Shown piece after piece: positions 52,143 to 60,055 of a DNA stretch of 64,000 bases. The translations under genes and the position numbers were made by a program. Every line of letters starts with the position of its first letter. The stretch's first letter is position 1. Source of the stretch: Streptomyces sp. ISL-100. Lineage in GTDB: Bacteria; Actinomycetota; Actinomycetes; Streptomycetales; Streptomycetaceae. The DNA lies in contig NZ_JAGGOK010000005.1 in NCBI RefSeq assembly GCF_018614615.1, positions 45,616-109,615 of the forward strand, read 5' to 3'. The notes under the pieces were generated by a model that did no database searches, was not told the origin of the DNA, and saw only the letters and a list, made by a program, of their open reading frames with translations.

Positions 52143-53342
52143 GTGGCATCACCCACGGCACACCGGCTCCTGCGAAACCGCAACGCGACCCTCTACCTCG
52201 GCGGCGCCATCACCTCCAGCTTCGGCACATCCGCGATGTGGCTCGCAGCCGGCATCTGGGTCAAGTCCCTCACCGGATCGGACAGCCTCGCCGCCCTGAC
52301 CACCTTCTGCCTGTGGGCCCCGACCCTCGCCGGCCCACTCCTCGGCACAGTCGCCGACCGCGTACGCCGCAGGCAGCTCCTCATCCGCACCAGCGCCGCC
52401 ATGGCCGCCCTGCTCACCACCCTCCTCCTGGTCGACTCGGCCGCCCGCGTCTGGATCCTGTTCGCCGTACTCCTCCTGTACGGCGTGAATTCCGTCGTCC
52501 AGGACGCGGCGGAGGCCGCTCTCGTCGCCCGCGCCGTCGACAAGCAACTGCTCGGCGACTTCAACGGCCTGCGTATGACCGCCACCGAAGGCACGAAACT
52601 GATCGCGCCGCTCGCCGGCGCCGGGCTCTTCGCTCAGTTCGGCGGGGCATCGGTGGCGCTCCTCGACGCGGCGACGTTCGCGCTCGCCGCCGCGATCTTC
52701 ACGCTGCTGCGGGTCGAGGAAGAGCCACCGCCGCCCACCACGAGCAACTGGCGTACGCAGACAGCCGACGGCGCCCGTTTCCTCTGGCGCACAGCCGCCC
52801 TCAGGCCGCTCGTCCTGGCCGGCTCGGCCACCATGCTGCTCGCCGGACTCAACGGCGCGGCCGTTTTCGCCGTCGTCGACCGGGGCCTCGGCCACTCCCC
52901 CGCCTACGTCGGCGTGCTCTACGCGGTGCAGGGCGCCGGTTCCGTGCTCGCCGGGCTGCTGGCGGGCCCCCTGCTGCGGCGGCTGCCGGAGCGGGTCTTC
53001 GCCGCCGCCGGCATCGCGCTGTTCGCGCTGGCCGTCGCATCGCGTGCGCTGCCGTACGACGCTGTGGTGCTCGCGAGCGCCGCGGCCGTGGGCCTTGGAC
53101 TGCCCTGCGTCCTCGTCGCCACGCTGACGGCGGTCCAGCGCGAGACGCCGGACGCGCTTCTCGGCCGTACCGCCGCCACCGCCGGCACCCTCGTCTACGC
53201 ACCGAACGCGGTGGCCCTCGCCCTCGGCGCGGGCCTGATCGCGGTCGTGGACCACCGGGCACTGCTCGCCGCGACCGGCGCGGCGGGTCTGCTGACCGCC
53301 TGCGCGCTCATGGCTGCCGCAGGGCGGCGCGTACGAGCCTGA
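52143..53342 (+). CDS. MFS transporter, enterobactin-exporter-like fold
   Basis: The 399-residue protein has about twelve hydrophobic helices and the MFS loop GTVADRVRRRQLLIRT, with NSVVQDAAEAALVARAVDKQLLGDFNGLRMTATEGTKLIAPLAGAGLFAQFGG, as in MFS_3/EntS-type permeases. The substrate is unknown. GTG at 52143 is chosen as the start after the repeat region. The last 35 bases overlap the convergent hypothetical gene. Confidence 0.85.
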   Translation: MASPTAHRLLRNRNATLYLGGAITSSFGTSAMWLAAGIWVKSLTGSDSLAALTTFCLWAPTLAGPLLGTVADRVRRRQLLIRTSAAMAALLTTLLLVDSAARVWILFAVLLLYGVNSVVQDAAEAALVARAVDKQLLGDFNGLRMTATEGTKLIAPLAGAGLFAQFGGASVALLDAATFALAAAIFTLLRVEEEPPPPTTSNWRTQTADGARFLWRTAALRPLVLAGSATMLLAGLNGAAVFAVVDRGLGHSPAYVGVLYAVQGAGSVLAGLLAGPLLRRLPERVFAAAGIALFALAVASRALPYDAVVLASAAAVGLGLPCVLVATLTAVQRETPDALLGRTAATAGTLVYAPNAVALALGAGLIAVVDHRALLAATGAAGLLTACALMAAAGRRVRA

Positions 53343-54486
53343 GGTCGGCGTCGGACGCCAGACCCGCGTGGTAGAGGCGCAGCTCGCTCGCTCCGAGCGC
53401 CGCCGCACGAGCCGCGTCCCCGGCGAGCGTGGCCGGGCTGCCCCCCATGCCGGAGACGACACCGAGATTCGCGGCGACAACGCTCGCGGCGTCCGGGCGG
53501 CGGTGCTCCGCGAAGGGTGCGAGCAGCTCCGGGCCACCCGCGCACGGCACCACCACACCGTCCGCGACCCCGAGGATGTGCCGGGGATCGACACCCGCGT
53601 TCGCCCCGCAGTGGTACGCCGACGGATCGGCGTGCAGCAGCACTTGGAAGCCGGGGGGCGCGGCTGCCCGTACCGCCGCGACGGCCGCTTCCTGGAGCGT
53701 ACGGGCGGCCCGGGTACGCCAGGCGAGGCTCGCGGCGGCGAGTCCGGGGCCGAGGAGCTTCTCGACGGCCGGCCACCCGGTCTCGGACGAGGACCCGGCG
53801 GCCCAGGCAGGATCGAGGGCGCGGCGTACGGCCTGCCTCAACTCGCCCGCCTCCACGCCGAGTTCCTCGTAGCCAGTCCGACAGTTCCGGCAGAAGCAGA
53901 GCGACATCAGGTACTGCGCCGCGTCGCCGAGACCCACTCCCGCGATCTTGTCGTGCGCGTGCAGATGCGCCAGGCCGTACCAGCCGCAGGACTCCAGCTC
54001 GGTGCCGCGCGCCCCGGGGCGTACGGCCGCTTCCGCCGCCAACGCTGTCAGGTAGGTGCGTACGGCGGGCTGGGCGATGCACGGCGCCCAGAGGTAGCGG
54101 TCGCCGTACGCGTTGACGACGGAGGTGTCCGGATGGTCGGCGCCGAGGCGGGAGTTGTGCGCGAGGACGACCCAGGAGTGGACGTCGAGCCCGGCGGCCG
54201 CGAGCGCTTCGGCCGCCTCACCGTACGGATCCGCGGTGGGCGCCCAGTCCCCGGCGGCGTACGGTCGCAGGCTCCGCCCCGCCCAGCGGTCCTCGTCGAC
54301 GGGGTAGAGCACGGCGGCGTGTTCGGCGGTCACAATGCGGTGGCCGGGGTGGCGCGGGGTCAAGGCGCGGGTCGAGTGGTAGGCGGAGGCGAGGGTGACC
54401 TGCTGGACGCCGAGGTCCGCGATGCGGTCGGCGGCATCCGGGTCGCCGACAAAGTCCCAGGGGTAGAGGAAGGCGGCGGCCTTCAC
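53308..54486 (-). CDS. Hypothetical TIM-barrel-like protein with CFCRNC motif
   Basis: The 392-residue protein begins VKAAAFLYPWDFVGDPDAADRIADLGVQQVTLASAYHSTRAL, like glycosidase-type TIM barrels, and contains YLMSLCFCRNCRTGYEELG (cysteine cluster CxCxxC at about residues 198-203), ESCGWYGLAHLHAHDK and QVLLHADPSAYHCG. I do not recognise the family; a possible glycosyl-hydrolase-like or metal-binding role is open. The GTG overlaps the stop of the DapA-family gene by 4 bp, so the two are one operon, likely in sugar-acid breakdown. Confidence 0.75.
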   Translation of the reverse strand: MKAAAFLYPWDFVGDPDAADRIADLGVQQVTLASAYHSTRALTPRHPGHRIVTAEHAAVLYPVDEDRWAGRSLRPYAAGDWAPTADPYGEAAEALAAAGLDVHSWVVLAHNSRLGADHPDTSVVNAYGDRYLWAPCIAQPAVRTYLTALAAEAAVRPGARGTELESCGWYGLAHLHAHDKIAGVGLGDAAQYLMSLCFCRNCRTGYEELGVEAGELRQAVRRALDPAWAAGSSSETGWPAVEKLLGPGLAAASLAWRTRAARTLQEAAVAAVRAAAPPGFQVLLHADPSAYHCGANAGVDPRHILGVADGVVVPCAGGPELLAPFAEHRRPDAASVVAANLGVVSGMGGSPATLAGDAARAAALGASELRLYHAGLASDADLRLVRAALRQP

Positions 54487-55454
54487 GCGCGCTCACCGCC
54501 GGCATCGCCGGCACCGCCGGCACCCCCGCCGATCAGGGCCCGGCCGCGCTCGATGAGCTCGGCCAGCATCTTGACGTGTACGGGGTCCGGTTCGCTGAGC
54601 GGCGGCCGTACTTCACCGACCTCCAGGCCGGCGAGACGTACGCCCGCCTTGACGAGCGAGACCGCGTACCCGCGGCCGAGGTTGCGCAGTTCGACGAGCG
54701 GGGCGTAGAAGCCGTCGAGCAGGCGGTTGACTGTGTCGTCGTCGCCCGTGTTCAGAGCCCGGTGGAAGGCGAGCGCGATATCGGGCGCGAAACAGAAGAC
54801 GGCGGAGGAGTAGAGGGTGACGCCGATGCCCCGGTAGGCGAGGCCGGTGAGTTCGGCGGTGGGCAGGCCGTTGAAGAACAGGAAGGGGTGGCCGGGCGGC
54901 AGGTCGCGGCGTACGGCGCCGACGATGCGCTGCATCAGGTCGAGATCGCCGTAACCGTCCTTGAGCCCGATGATGCCGGGCACCCGCGCGAGTCCGACGA
55001 CGGTTTCGGGGGTGAAGACGGCGTTGTCGCGCTGATAGACGATGACGTCGAGGGCGGTGGCGGCGGCCAGTTCGGTGTAGTGGCGCAGCAGCCCCTCCTG
55101 GTCGGCGACGACGAGGTACGGCGGCATGGCGAGCAGTCCGTCGGCGCCCGCTTCCTCGGCGGCCTTCGCGTACTGGACGGCGAGCGCGGTGCCGTAGCCG
55201 GCTCCGGCGACGACGGGGACCCGGCCGGCCGCCTCTTCCACGGCGGCGGCCACGCAGGTGCGGAACTCCTCCGGCGTCAGGGCGTGGAACTCGCCGGTGC
55301 CGCAGCAGGCGAAGACGGCGGCGGCGCCGGCCTCGATGCCGCCGCGTACATGTGCGCGGAAGGCGTCGACGTCGAGGCCGCCGTCCGGCCCGTACGCGGT
55401 GACGGGGAAGAAGAGCAGGCCGTCGAGTCGGCCGGCGAGCGGGGCTGAGGTCAC
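54483..55454 (-). CDS. kdgD: DapA-family lyase, 5-dehydro-4-deoxyglucarate dehydratase-like
   Basis: The 323-residue aldolase-superfamily protein has VFACCGTGEFHALTPEEF, VVAGAGYGTALAVQYAKAAEEAGADGLLAMPPYLV, a Schiff-base lysine Lys165 in GIIGLKDGYGDLD, and FNGLPTAELTGLAYRGIGVTLYSSAVFCFAP. These fit 5-dehydro-4-deoxyglucarate dehydratase (KdgD), which makes 2-oxoglutarate semialdehyde from D-glucarate-derived acid. Close relatives act on other keto-acids. GGGAG precedes the GTG. The divergent uronate dehydrogenase gene supports the assignment. Confidence 0.85.
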   Translation of the reverse strand: MTSAPLAGRLDGLLFFPVTAYGPDGGLDVDAFRAHVRGGIEAGAAAVFACCGTGEFHALTPEEFRTCVAAAVEEAAGRVPVVAGAGYGTALAVQYAKAAEEAGADGLLAMPPYLVVADQEGLLRHYTELAAATALDVIVYQRDNAVFTPETVVGLARVPGIIGLKDGYGDLDLMQRIVGAVRRDLPPGHPFLFFNGLPTAELTGLAYRGIGVTLYSSAVFCFAPDIALAFHRALNTGDDDTVNRLLDGFYAPLVELRNLGRGYAVSLVKAGVRLAGLEVGEVRPPLSEPDPVHVKMLAELIERGRALIGGGAGGAGDAGGERA

Positions 55455-55588
55455 GGGCGCTCCCTGTGCGTGCACAATTATGATCCGCGTCTATATCCCT
55501 GAACGTCGTCACGCTAAGGCAGCCACCTGGGGGCGGTCAAGACGAGAAACACCAATGCAGAGGCGGATTCAGCGCCTCCGCGCGACAC

Positions 55589-55618
55589 TTGACGGGGTTC
55601 GGGGCCACTCCCTAGCGT
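55589..55618 (+). promoter_or_regulatory. Vegetative-type promoter for the uronate dehydrogenase gene
   Basis: TTGACG (55589-55594) and TAGCGT (55613-55618) are separated by 18 bases and fit the Streptomyces main sigma-factor pattern (TTGAC-N-TAGNNT). Just downstream, GTCCACGCATG and GTCCACGCACG (55619, 55638) form a 19-base-spaced direct repeat that could be a regulator site. Confidence 0.55.
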
Positions 55619-55671
55619 GTCCACGCATGTGAATTCGGTCCACGCACGCGTCCAAGCCTTGCGCTCCACTG

Positions 55672-55716
55672 CTCTCACCGCTCTCACCGCTCTCACCGCT
55701 CTCACCGCTCTCACCG
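55672..55716 (+). repeat. 9-bp tandem repeat (CTCTCACCG x5) before the uronate dehydrogenase start
   Basis: Five perfect copies of CTCTCACCG abut the AGGAGA ribosome site and end 13 bases before the ATG at 55730. They would lie in the 5' UTR of the predicted promoter. Confidence 0.9.
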
Positions 55717-55729
55717 AGGAGACCCGCCG

Positions 55730-56539
55730 ATGCCCGCACCCCGCACCGTCCTGCTGACCGGCGCCGCCGGAGGCATGGGCACCCTGATGCGCGGCCTCCT
55801 TCCGGCGTACGGCTATGAACTGCGGCTCTTCGACGCCACCCCCATAGAGGGCGAGCCGGACGCGATCACAGCCGATCTGGCGGACAAGGAGGCGCTGCGC
55901 CAGGCCGTACGCGGCGTCGACGCGGTCATCCATCTCGCGGGCATCTCACTGGAGGCGTCCTTCGAGAAAATCCTGCGCTCCAACATCGAGGGGACGTACA
56001 ACCTCTACGAGGCGGCCCGCGAGGAGGGCGTCGGCCGGATCGTTTTCGCCTCGTCCAACCACGCGGTCGGCTTCACCCCCGTCCCCAGTGAAGGCGCCCC
56101 GCTCATCCCCGTCGGCACTCCGCACCGCCCCGACACGTTCTACGGCCTCTCCAAGGCATTCGGCGAGGACCTGGCACAGCTCTACTGGGACCTGCACGGC
56201 GTCGAGACCGTATCGATGCGGATCGGCTCCTGCTTCATGGAGCCCACTTCGGTGCGGATGCTGTCGGTCTGGATGAGCCCGGGAGACGGCGCCCGCCTGC
56301 TGCACGCCGCGCTCACCGCCGAGGACGTCGGCCACACCGTCGTCTACGGCTCCTCCGCCAACACCCGCCTGTGGTGGGACCTGACGTCCGCGCGGGCCAT
56401 CGGGTACGAACCGCAGGACGACTCCGAGCAGTACGCCGAGAAGCTCATCGCGGACCAGGGCGAACTCGACCCGGCCAACCCGGACCACGCGAACCTGGGC
56501 GGCCACTTCTGCACCAACCCGCCCCAGTGGCCGTACTGA
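55730..56539 (+). CDS. udh: NAD-dependent uronate dehydrogenase-like SDR
   Basis: The 269-residue extended-type short-chain dehydrogenase has VLLTGAAGGMGTLMRGLLPAYGYELRLFDATP (NAD-binding), LAGISLEASFEKILRSNIEGTYNLYEAARE, VFASSNHAVGFTP and the catalytic Tyr138/Lys142 pair in FYGLSKAFGED. These match bacterial uronate dehydrogenases, which oxidise glucuronate or galacturonate to the aldarolactone. Divergent KdgD-like gene and a separate 2-oxoglutarate semialdehyde dehydrogenase gene suggest an oxidative uronate route. Confidence 0.87.
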   Translation: MPAPRTVLLTGAAGGMGTLMRGLLPAYGYELRLFDATPIEGEPDAITADLADKEALRQAVRGVDAVIHLAGISLEASFEKILRSNIEGTYNLYEAAREEGVGRIVFASSNHAVGFTPVPSEGAPLIPVGTPHRPDTFYGLSKAFGEDLAQLYWDLHGVETVSMRIGSCFMEPTSVRMLSVWMSPGDGARLLHAALTAEDVGHTVVYGSSANTRLWWDLTSARAIGYEPQDDSEQYAEKLIADQGELDPANPDHANLGGHFCTNPPQWPY

Positions 56540-56583
56540 TAATCGCGCGACCCGGCGGGCGGGCGGCGGGCATGATGCGCTCC

Positions 56584-56802
56584 ATGCCAAGACCTCATGG
56601 ATTCAGTTACGAGCGGTTCGGCGACGGCCGCGTCGCCATCACCCACCAGGGCCGGCCCGCCGGCACCCTGCGGGGCGCCCGCGCCGAGAAGTTCCTGGCC
56701 GAAGTGGGGGCCGGCGACGGCCAGCTGGTCATGGCCCGCTGGACCGGGGCGTACAAACACGGCAACGAGCGGGCTGCGAAGAATCACCCGCGCAACGGGT
56801 GA
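56584..56802 (+). CDS. Small conserved hypothetical protein
   Basis: The 72-residue protein, MPRPHGFSYERFGDGRVAITHQGRPAGTLRGARAEKFLAEV...RWTGAYKHGNERAAKNHPRNG, is basic, has no membrane segment and resembles a family common in Streptomyces genomes from memory, with a C-terminal WTGNYKHGNER-like block. No function is known to me. Alternative ATGs lie at 56572 and 56575. It sits in a 300-bp gap upstream of terD. Confidence 0.7.
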   Translation: MPRPHGFSYERFGDGRVAITHQGRPAGTLRGARAEKFLAEVGAGDGQLVMARWTGAYKHGNERAAKNHPRNG

Positions 56803-56845
56803 CGGGTAAGGGAACGGCAAAGGGGCGTCGGTCGTTAGCTTTGGC

Positions 56846-58063
56846 ATGACCGCAATGACCCCCGGCTCGAATATCCCGCTCTCCACCGCCCGCGTGGCCG
56901 TGGACGTTGCCGCCCCGGTGCGGCTCGACGTATCGGGCCTGCTGCTCACCGCCGACGGCAAGGTGCGCTCGGACGACGACTTCATCTTCTACAACCAGCC
57001 CTCCGGCCCCGGTGTCACCTACCGCTCCGGCGGCGGCACCGCCCCCGACGCGATCGTGGTGGACACCTCGGCGGTCCCGCCGGGCATCGAGAAGATCGTG
57101 GTCACGGCGAGCCCCGACGCCGCGGGCCAGACCTTCCAGGGCATCGAGCCCACCGCCACGGTGCGGGGCGCAGACGACGGCGTCACGATCGCCACGTTCA
57201 CCCCGCCGCAGCTCGGGTCCGAGACGGCGCTGGTGATCGTGGAGATCTACCTCCGCAACGGCGCGTGGAAGGTGCGCGCGGTCGGTCAGGGTTACGCCAA
57301 CGGGCTGGCCGGCATCGCCACGGACTTCGGCGTCTCGGTGGAGGAGCCCGCCGCCCCGGCCGCTGCCGCGCCCGCTCAGGCGCCCGTGGCGCCGCCTGCG
57401 GCTCCGACGGCCGACCCGCGGATCGCGGCCGCCCCTGCGGCTCCTGCGGCGCCCGCCGCCCCGCCCGCGGCCCCCGCCCCGAGCGGAAAGATCAACCTCG
57501 ACAAGGGCCGGGTCAGCCTCCAGAAGAACCAGACGGTCTCCCTGGTCAAGGGCGGCCGCCCGCTGCTCTCCCAGGTCAAGATGGGCCTCGGCTGGGAGCC
57601 GGCGTTCCGGGGCAAGGACATCGACCTCGACGCTTCCGTCATCGCGTACGACGGGAATCGCAAGCACCTGGACAGCTGCTACTTCGGCAAGCTGTCGATC
57701 CTGAACGGTGCGGTCAAGCACTCCGGTGACAACCTCACCGGCGAGGGAGCCGGCGACGACGAGGTGATCACCGTCGACCTCGGCCGCATCCCGGCGGAGG
57801 CGACCGGCCTGGTGTTCACGGTGAACTCCTTCACGGGACAGAAGTTCACCGAGGTGGCGAAGGCCTACTGCCGTCTGCTGGACGCGGCGACCGGTGAGGA
57901 ACTGGTCCGCTTCGACCTGACGGGCGCCGAGCCGCAGACGGGGGTAATGATGGCCAAGCTGATCAAGCAGTTCTCTGGAGAATGGGAAATGACCGCGATG
58001 GGCGACTTCGTGAAGAGTCGCACCGTTCGCGGCATGGTCAAGCCGGCAGCCCAGGCCCTGTAG
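56846..58063 (+). CDS. Tandem TerD-domain protein
   Basis: The 405-residue protein has two TerD/TerE-like domains separated by an alanine/proline-rich linker (about residues 170-215). The first covers MTPGSNIPLSTARVAVDVAAPVRLDVSGLLLTADGKVRSDDDFIFYNQPSGPGV...; the second covers ...KINLDKGRVSLQKNQTVSLVKGGRPLLSQVKMGLGWEPAFRGKDIDLDASVIAYDGN... with the acidic Ca-binding-like DIDLDASV. TerD proteins are linked to tellurite resistance, calcium binding and stress/development in Streptomyces. Cytoplasmic, membrane-associated possibilities remain. Confidence 0.88.
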   Translation: MTAMTPGSNIPLSTARVAVDVAAPVRLDVSGLLLTADGKVRSDDDFIFYNQPSGPGVTYRSGGGTAPDAIVVDTSAVPPGIEKIVVTASPDAAGQTFQGIEPTATVRGADDGVTIATFTPPQLGSETALVIVEIYLRNGAWKVRAVGQGYANGLAGIATDFGVSVEEPAAPAAAAPAQAPVAPPAAPTADPRIAAAPAAPAAPAAPPAAPAPSGKINLDKGRVSLQKNQTVSLVKGGRPLLSQVKMGLGWEPAFRGKDIDLDASVIAYDGNRKHLDSCYFGKLSILNGAVKHSGDNLTGEGAGDDEVITVDLGRIPAEATGLVFTVNSFTGQKFTEVAKAYCRLLDAATGEELVRFDLTGAEPQTGVMMAKLIKQFSGEWEMTAMGDFVKSRTVRGMVKPAAQAL

Positions 58064-58082
58064 CGCTCGCGCGCCGCAGGGA

Positions 58083-58310
58083 CTAGAGCTTGGTCAGCTT
58101 GGTGAAGGGGCTCAGGATGCGGCCTTGCCGTCCTGCGAAGTCGATGAGAACGGCGGCTTCGCCTTCGACTGCGATGACCCTCCCGAGTCCGAACTGATCA
58201 TGCGAGACCCGGTCGCCCACCTCGAAAACCTCGATCGGGGGGGCGTCCGCGGCGGGGACGTTGAAGGGACTGGACGGCAGGTAGCGCCGGGCTCCGGCTG
58301 ACTTTGTCAT
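58083..58310 (-). CDS. Small protein with PcrA/UvrD-like C-terminal tudor domain
   Basis: The 75-residue product has the segment FEVGDRVSHDQFGLGRVIAVEGEAAVLIDFAGRQGRILSPFTKLTKL, which closely resembles the C-terminal tudor-like domain of PcrA/UvrD helicases that contacts RNA polymerase. Here it is a stand-alone protein. Its N-terminus (MTKSAGARRYLPSSPFNVPAADAPP) is basic and disordered-looking. The ribosome site is weak. A role in transcription-repair coupling or RNA polymerase binding is plausible by analogy only. Confidence 0.75.
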   Translation of the reverse strand: MTKSAGARRYLPSSPFNVPAADAPPIEVFEVGDRVSHDQFGLGRVIAVEGEAAVLIDFAGRQGRILSPFTKLTKL

Positions 58311-59167
58311 TAGTTGAGAGTATGCGCCCCGGGAGGCCGCCACGCCATGCCCGCCCATGATCACTTCGCCAGGGGCCGGTCGGCGGCCCTGCCGGCGGCC
58401 GGCCGCGGGCCCCTGCGGAAGGCCGCTCCCGCAAGGCATCCGGAGGTACGGCGACCAGGCGTTGCGGACGGAGGGTGACCGGGCCGGTACCCGGTGACGT
58501 TCCAGGGGCGGACTGGAAAATTCTGCGGCACACGGCCGGTCGGACCGCGCCGCGCGCCGGGCGCGGCCGACGCGCAGTGACGATGAGCACGCGGGGCTCC
58601 ACACGCTCGCAAAAGGTCTCCTGCGAAACGAAATTGGCGACATCGAGCAAAAACGGCCTGGACCGCGCATCCGAATGGTGGCCGCCGGCCCCTGCGGCCC
58701 CTTCGTGGGGGACAGGCGATTAATTTCCCCGCAGTGATGCGGGGCGCACAGCACAAACGGGTGCCCGAGGCCGTTCCGAGAAGCCGGTGACGCACTGAAC
58801 GACCGCTCTGACCGCCGAGTTGTACCGCCTGTAGCCCGTGGGCGGATGCGAATCCGCGACGCAACTGTGCCGAAGAAATAACCGTTGTCCGTGCGCCGGA
58901 CACCCCATTGCTGCGCCTCACAGCATCAATGGCGGCAAGGCTTAAGAGGCGTAATCATCCCGGGCGCCAGAAGTTTTTGCCGGAAACACGAGCCGGAAAC
59001 ACGAGAGAGCGCGAGGGGCGCAACCGCCCGGCCGCCGTGAGCGTCGCAGAAGACGTCCGGGACACTGGATCGCGATCACGATCAAGATCGCCCTAAAGAT
59101 CACTGGACGGGCCGGATCACCGGCGACCGTACGACCGTACGACCGCACGAGCGGAAGGGACCACGGC
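58311..59167. other. 857-bp gap without a convincing gene
   Basis: Short ORFs here lack gene-like third-position bias and ribosome sites. The region 58700-58960 is less GC-rich and holds several inverted repeats (for example GCGGAT/ATCCGC at 58842-58857, and CCCCGC...GCGGGG near 58728-58745). A string GATGCGAATCC...GCAACTGTG at 58846-58868 faintly resembles the B12-box core. GC-rich 58400-58600 shows no structure I can name. It may hold the promoter of the kinase-like gene and an RNA. Confidence 0.4.
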
Positions 59168-60055
59168 ATGGCCGAGCGCGCGGAGTACCGCATCGTCTCG
59201 CTGATCGGTGAGGGCGGTACGGGCCGTGTCCAGCTGGCGTGGACGCCCGCCGGCCGGCTGGTCGCCCTCAAGACCGTCCATGAGCATCTGACCGCCGCCC
59301 CGCGCTTCCGCGAGCGGTTCCGGCGCGAGGCCGCCGCCGCGCTCCGCGTCCGCGGGCCCTTCACCGCCACGGTGCTCGACGCCGGCCCGGAGGACCAGCA
59401 GCCCTGGCTGGTGTCCGAGTTCTGCGTGGGGCCGCCGCTCGTGGAGGCGATCACCACGGTCGGTCCGCTCGGGCCCGCGGACCTCGGCACGTTCGGCTCC
59501 GCGCTCGCTGTGGCCCTGTCCGCGATCCACGGCGCGGGGCCCGCGCTCCTCGAACTCAAACCGGCCCATGTCCTGATCACCCGCCGGGGCCCCAAGATCA
59601 TCGACTTCGGCACGGTCGGCCGCTCGGCGGGGCTGGACCCCGCCGGCTCGGGCTTCAGCGGCTTCATCGCCCCCGAGGAGCTGACGCCGGGAAGCAGGGC
59701 GGACACACCGGCCGATGTGTTCGCACTGGGTGCCCTCCTCGCGCTGTCCAGTACGGGACGCAATCCGTTCGGGTCGGGCAGCGCCGCGCAGGTGACCCAC
59801 CGGACCCTGCACGACGCCCCCGACCTCGTCGGCGTGCCGGGGGCCGAGTGGCCCGGCTTCCTGGCCGCCTGCCTGGCCACCTCCCCGGCCGACCGGCCGA
59901 GCATGCCCGAAGCCCTCGCCTGGTGCGCGGAGCGCGCGGCCACCGTGCCGTGGTGGGAGCAGGAGCCGCTGACCGACCTCATTCGCGAGCACGAGGACGC
60001 CCTGGCCGAGCTGCTCGCGGTCAGCGAGGGCGACGGCGCCGCCACGGACCGGTGA
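59168..60055 (+). CDS. Serine/threonine protein kinase homologue with altered catalytic loop
   Basis: The 295-residue protein has a protein-kinase fold: G-loop LIGEGGTGRVQLAW, Lys35 in VALKTV, and DFG Asp146 in IIDFGTVG, then IAPEEL and a normal C-lobe. However, the HRDLKPxN loop reads LLELKPAH: the catalytic Asp is Glu129 and the Asn is His134. It is likely weakly active or a pseudokinase. No C-terminal membrane helix or PASTA domain follows, unlike PknB. The last 35 bases overlap the PhoX-like gene. The upstream gap has no obvious regulator. Confidence 0.85.
   Translation: MAERAEYRIVSLIGEGGTGRVQLAWTPAGRLVALKTVHEHLTAAPRFRERFRREAAAALRVRGPFTATVLDAGPEDQQPWLVSEFCVGPPLVEAITTVGPLGPADLGTFGSALAVALSAIHGAGPALLELKPAHVLITRRGPKIIDFGTVGRSAGLDPAGSGFSGFIAPEELTPGSRADTPADVFALGALLALSSTGRNPFGSGSAAQVTHRTLHDAPDLVGVPGAEWPGFLAACLATSPADRPSMPEALAWCAERAATVPWWEQEPLTDLIREHEDALAELLAVSEGDGAATDR

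Noticed and set aside
58361..58921. Reverse-strand short frames in the gap before the kinase-like gene
   Set aside because: They lack the third-position GC bias, ribosome sites and recognisable domains of the surrounding genes.
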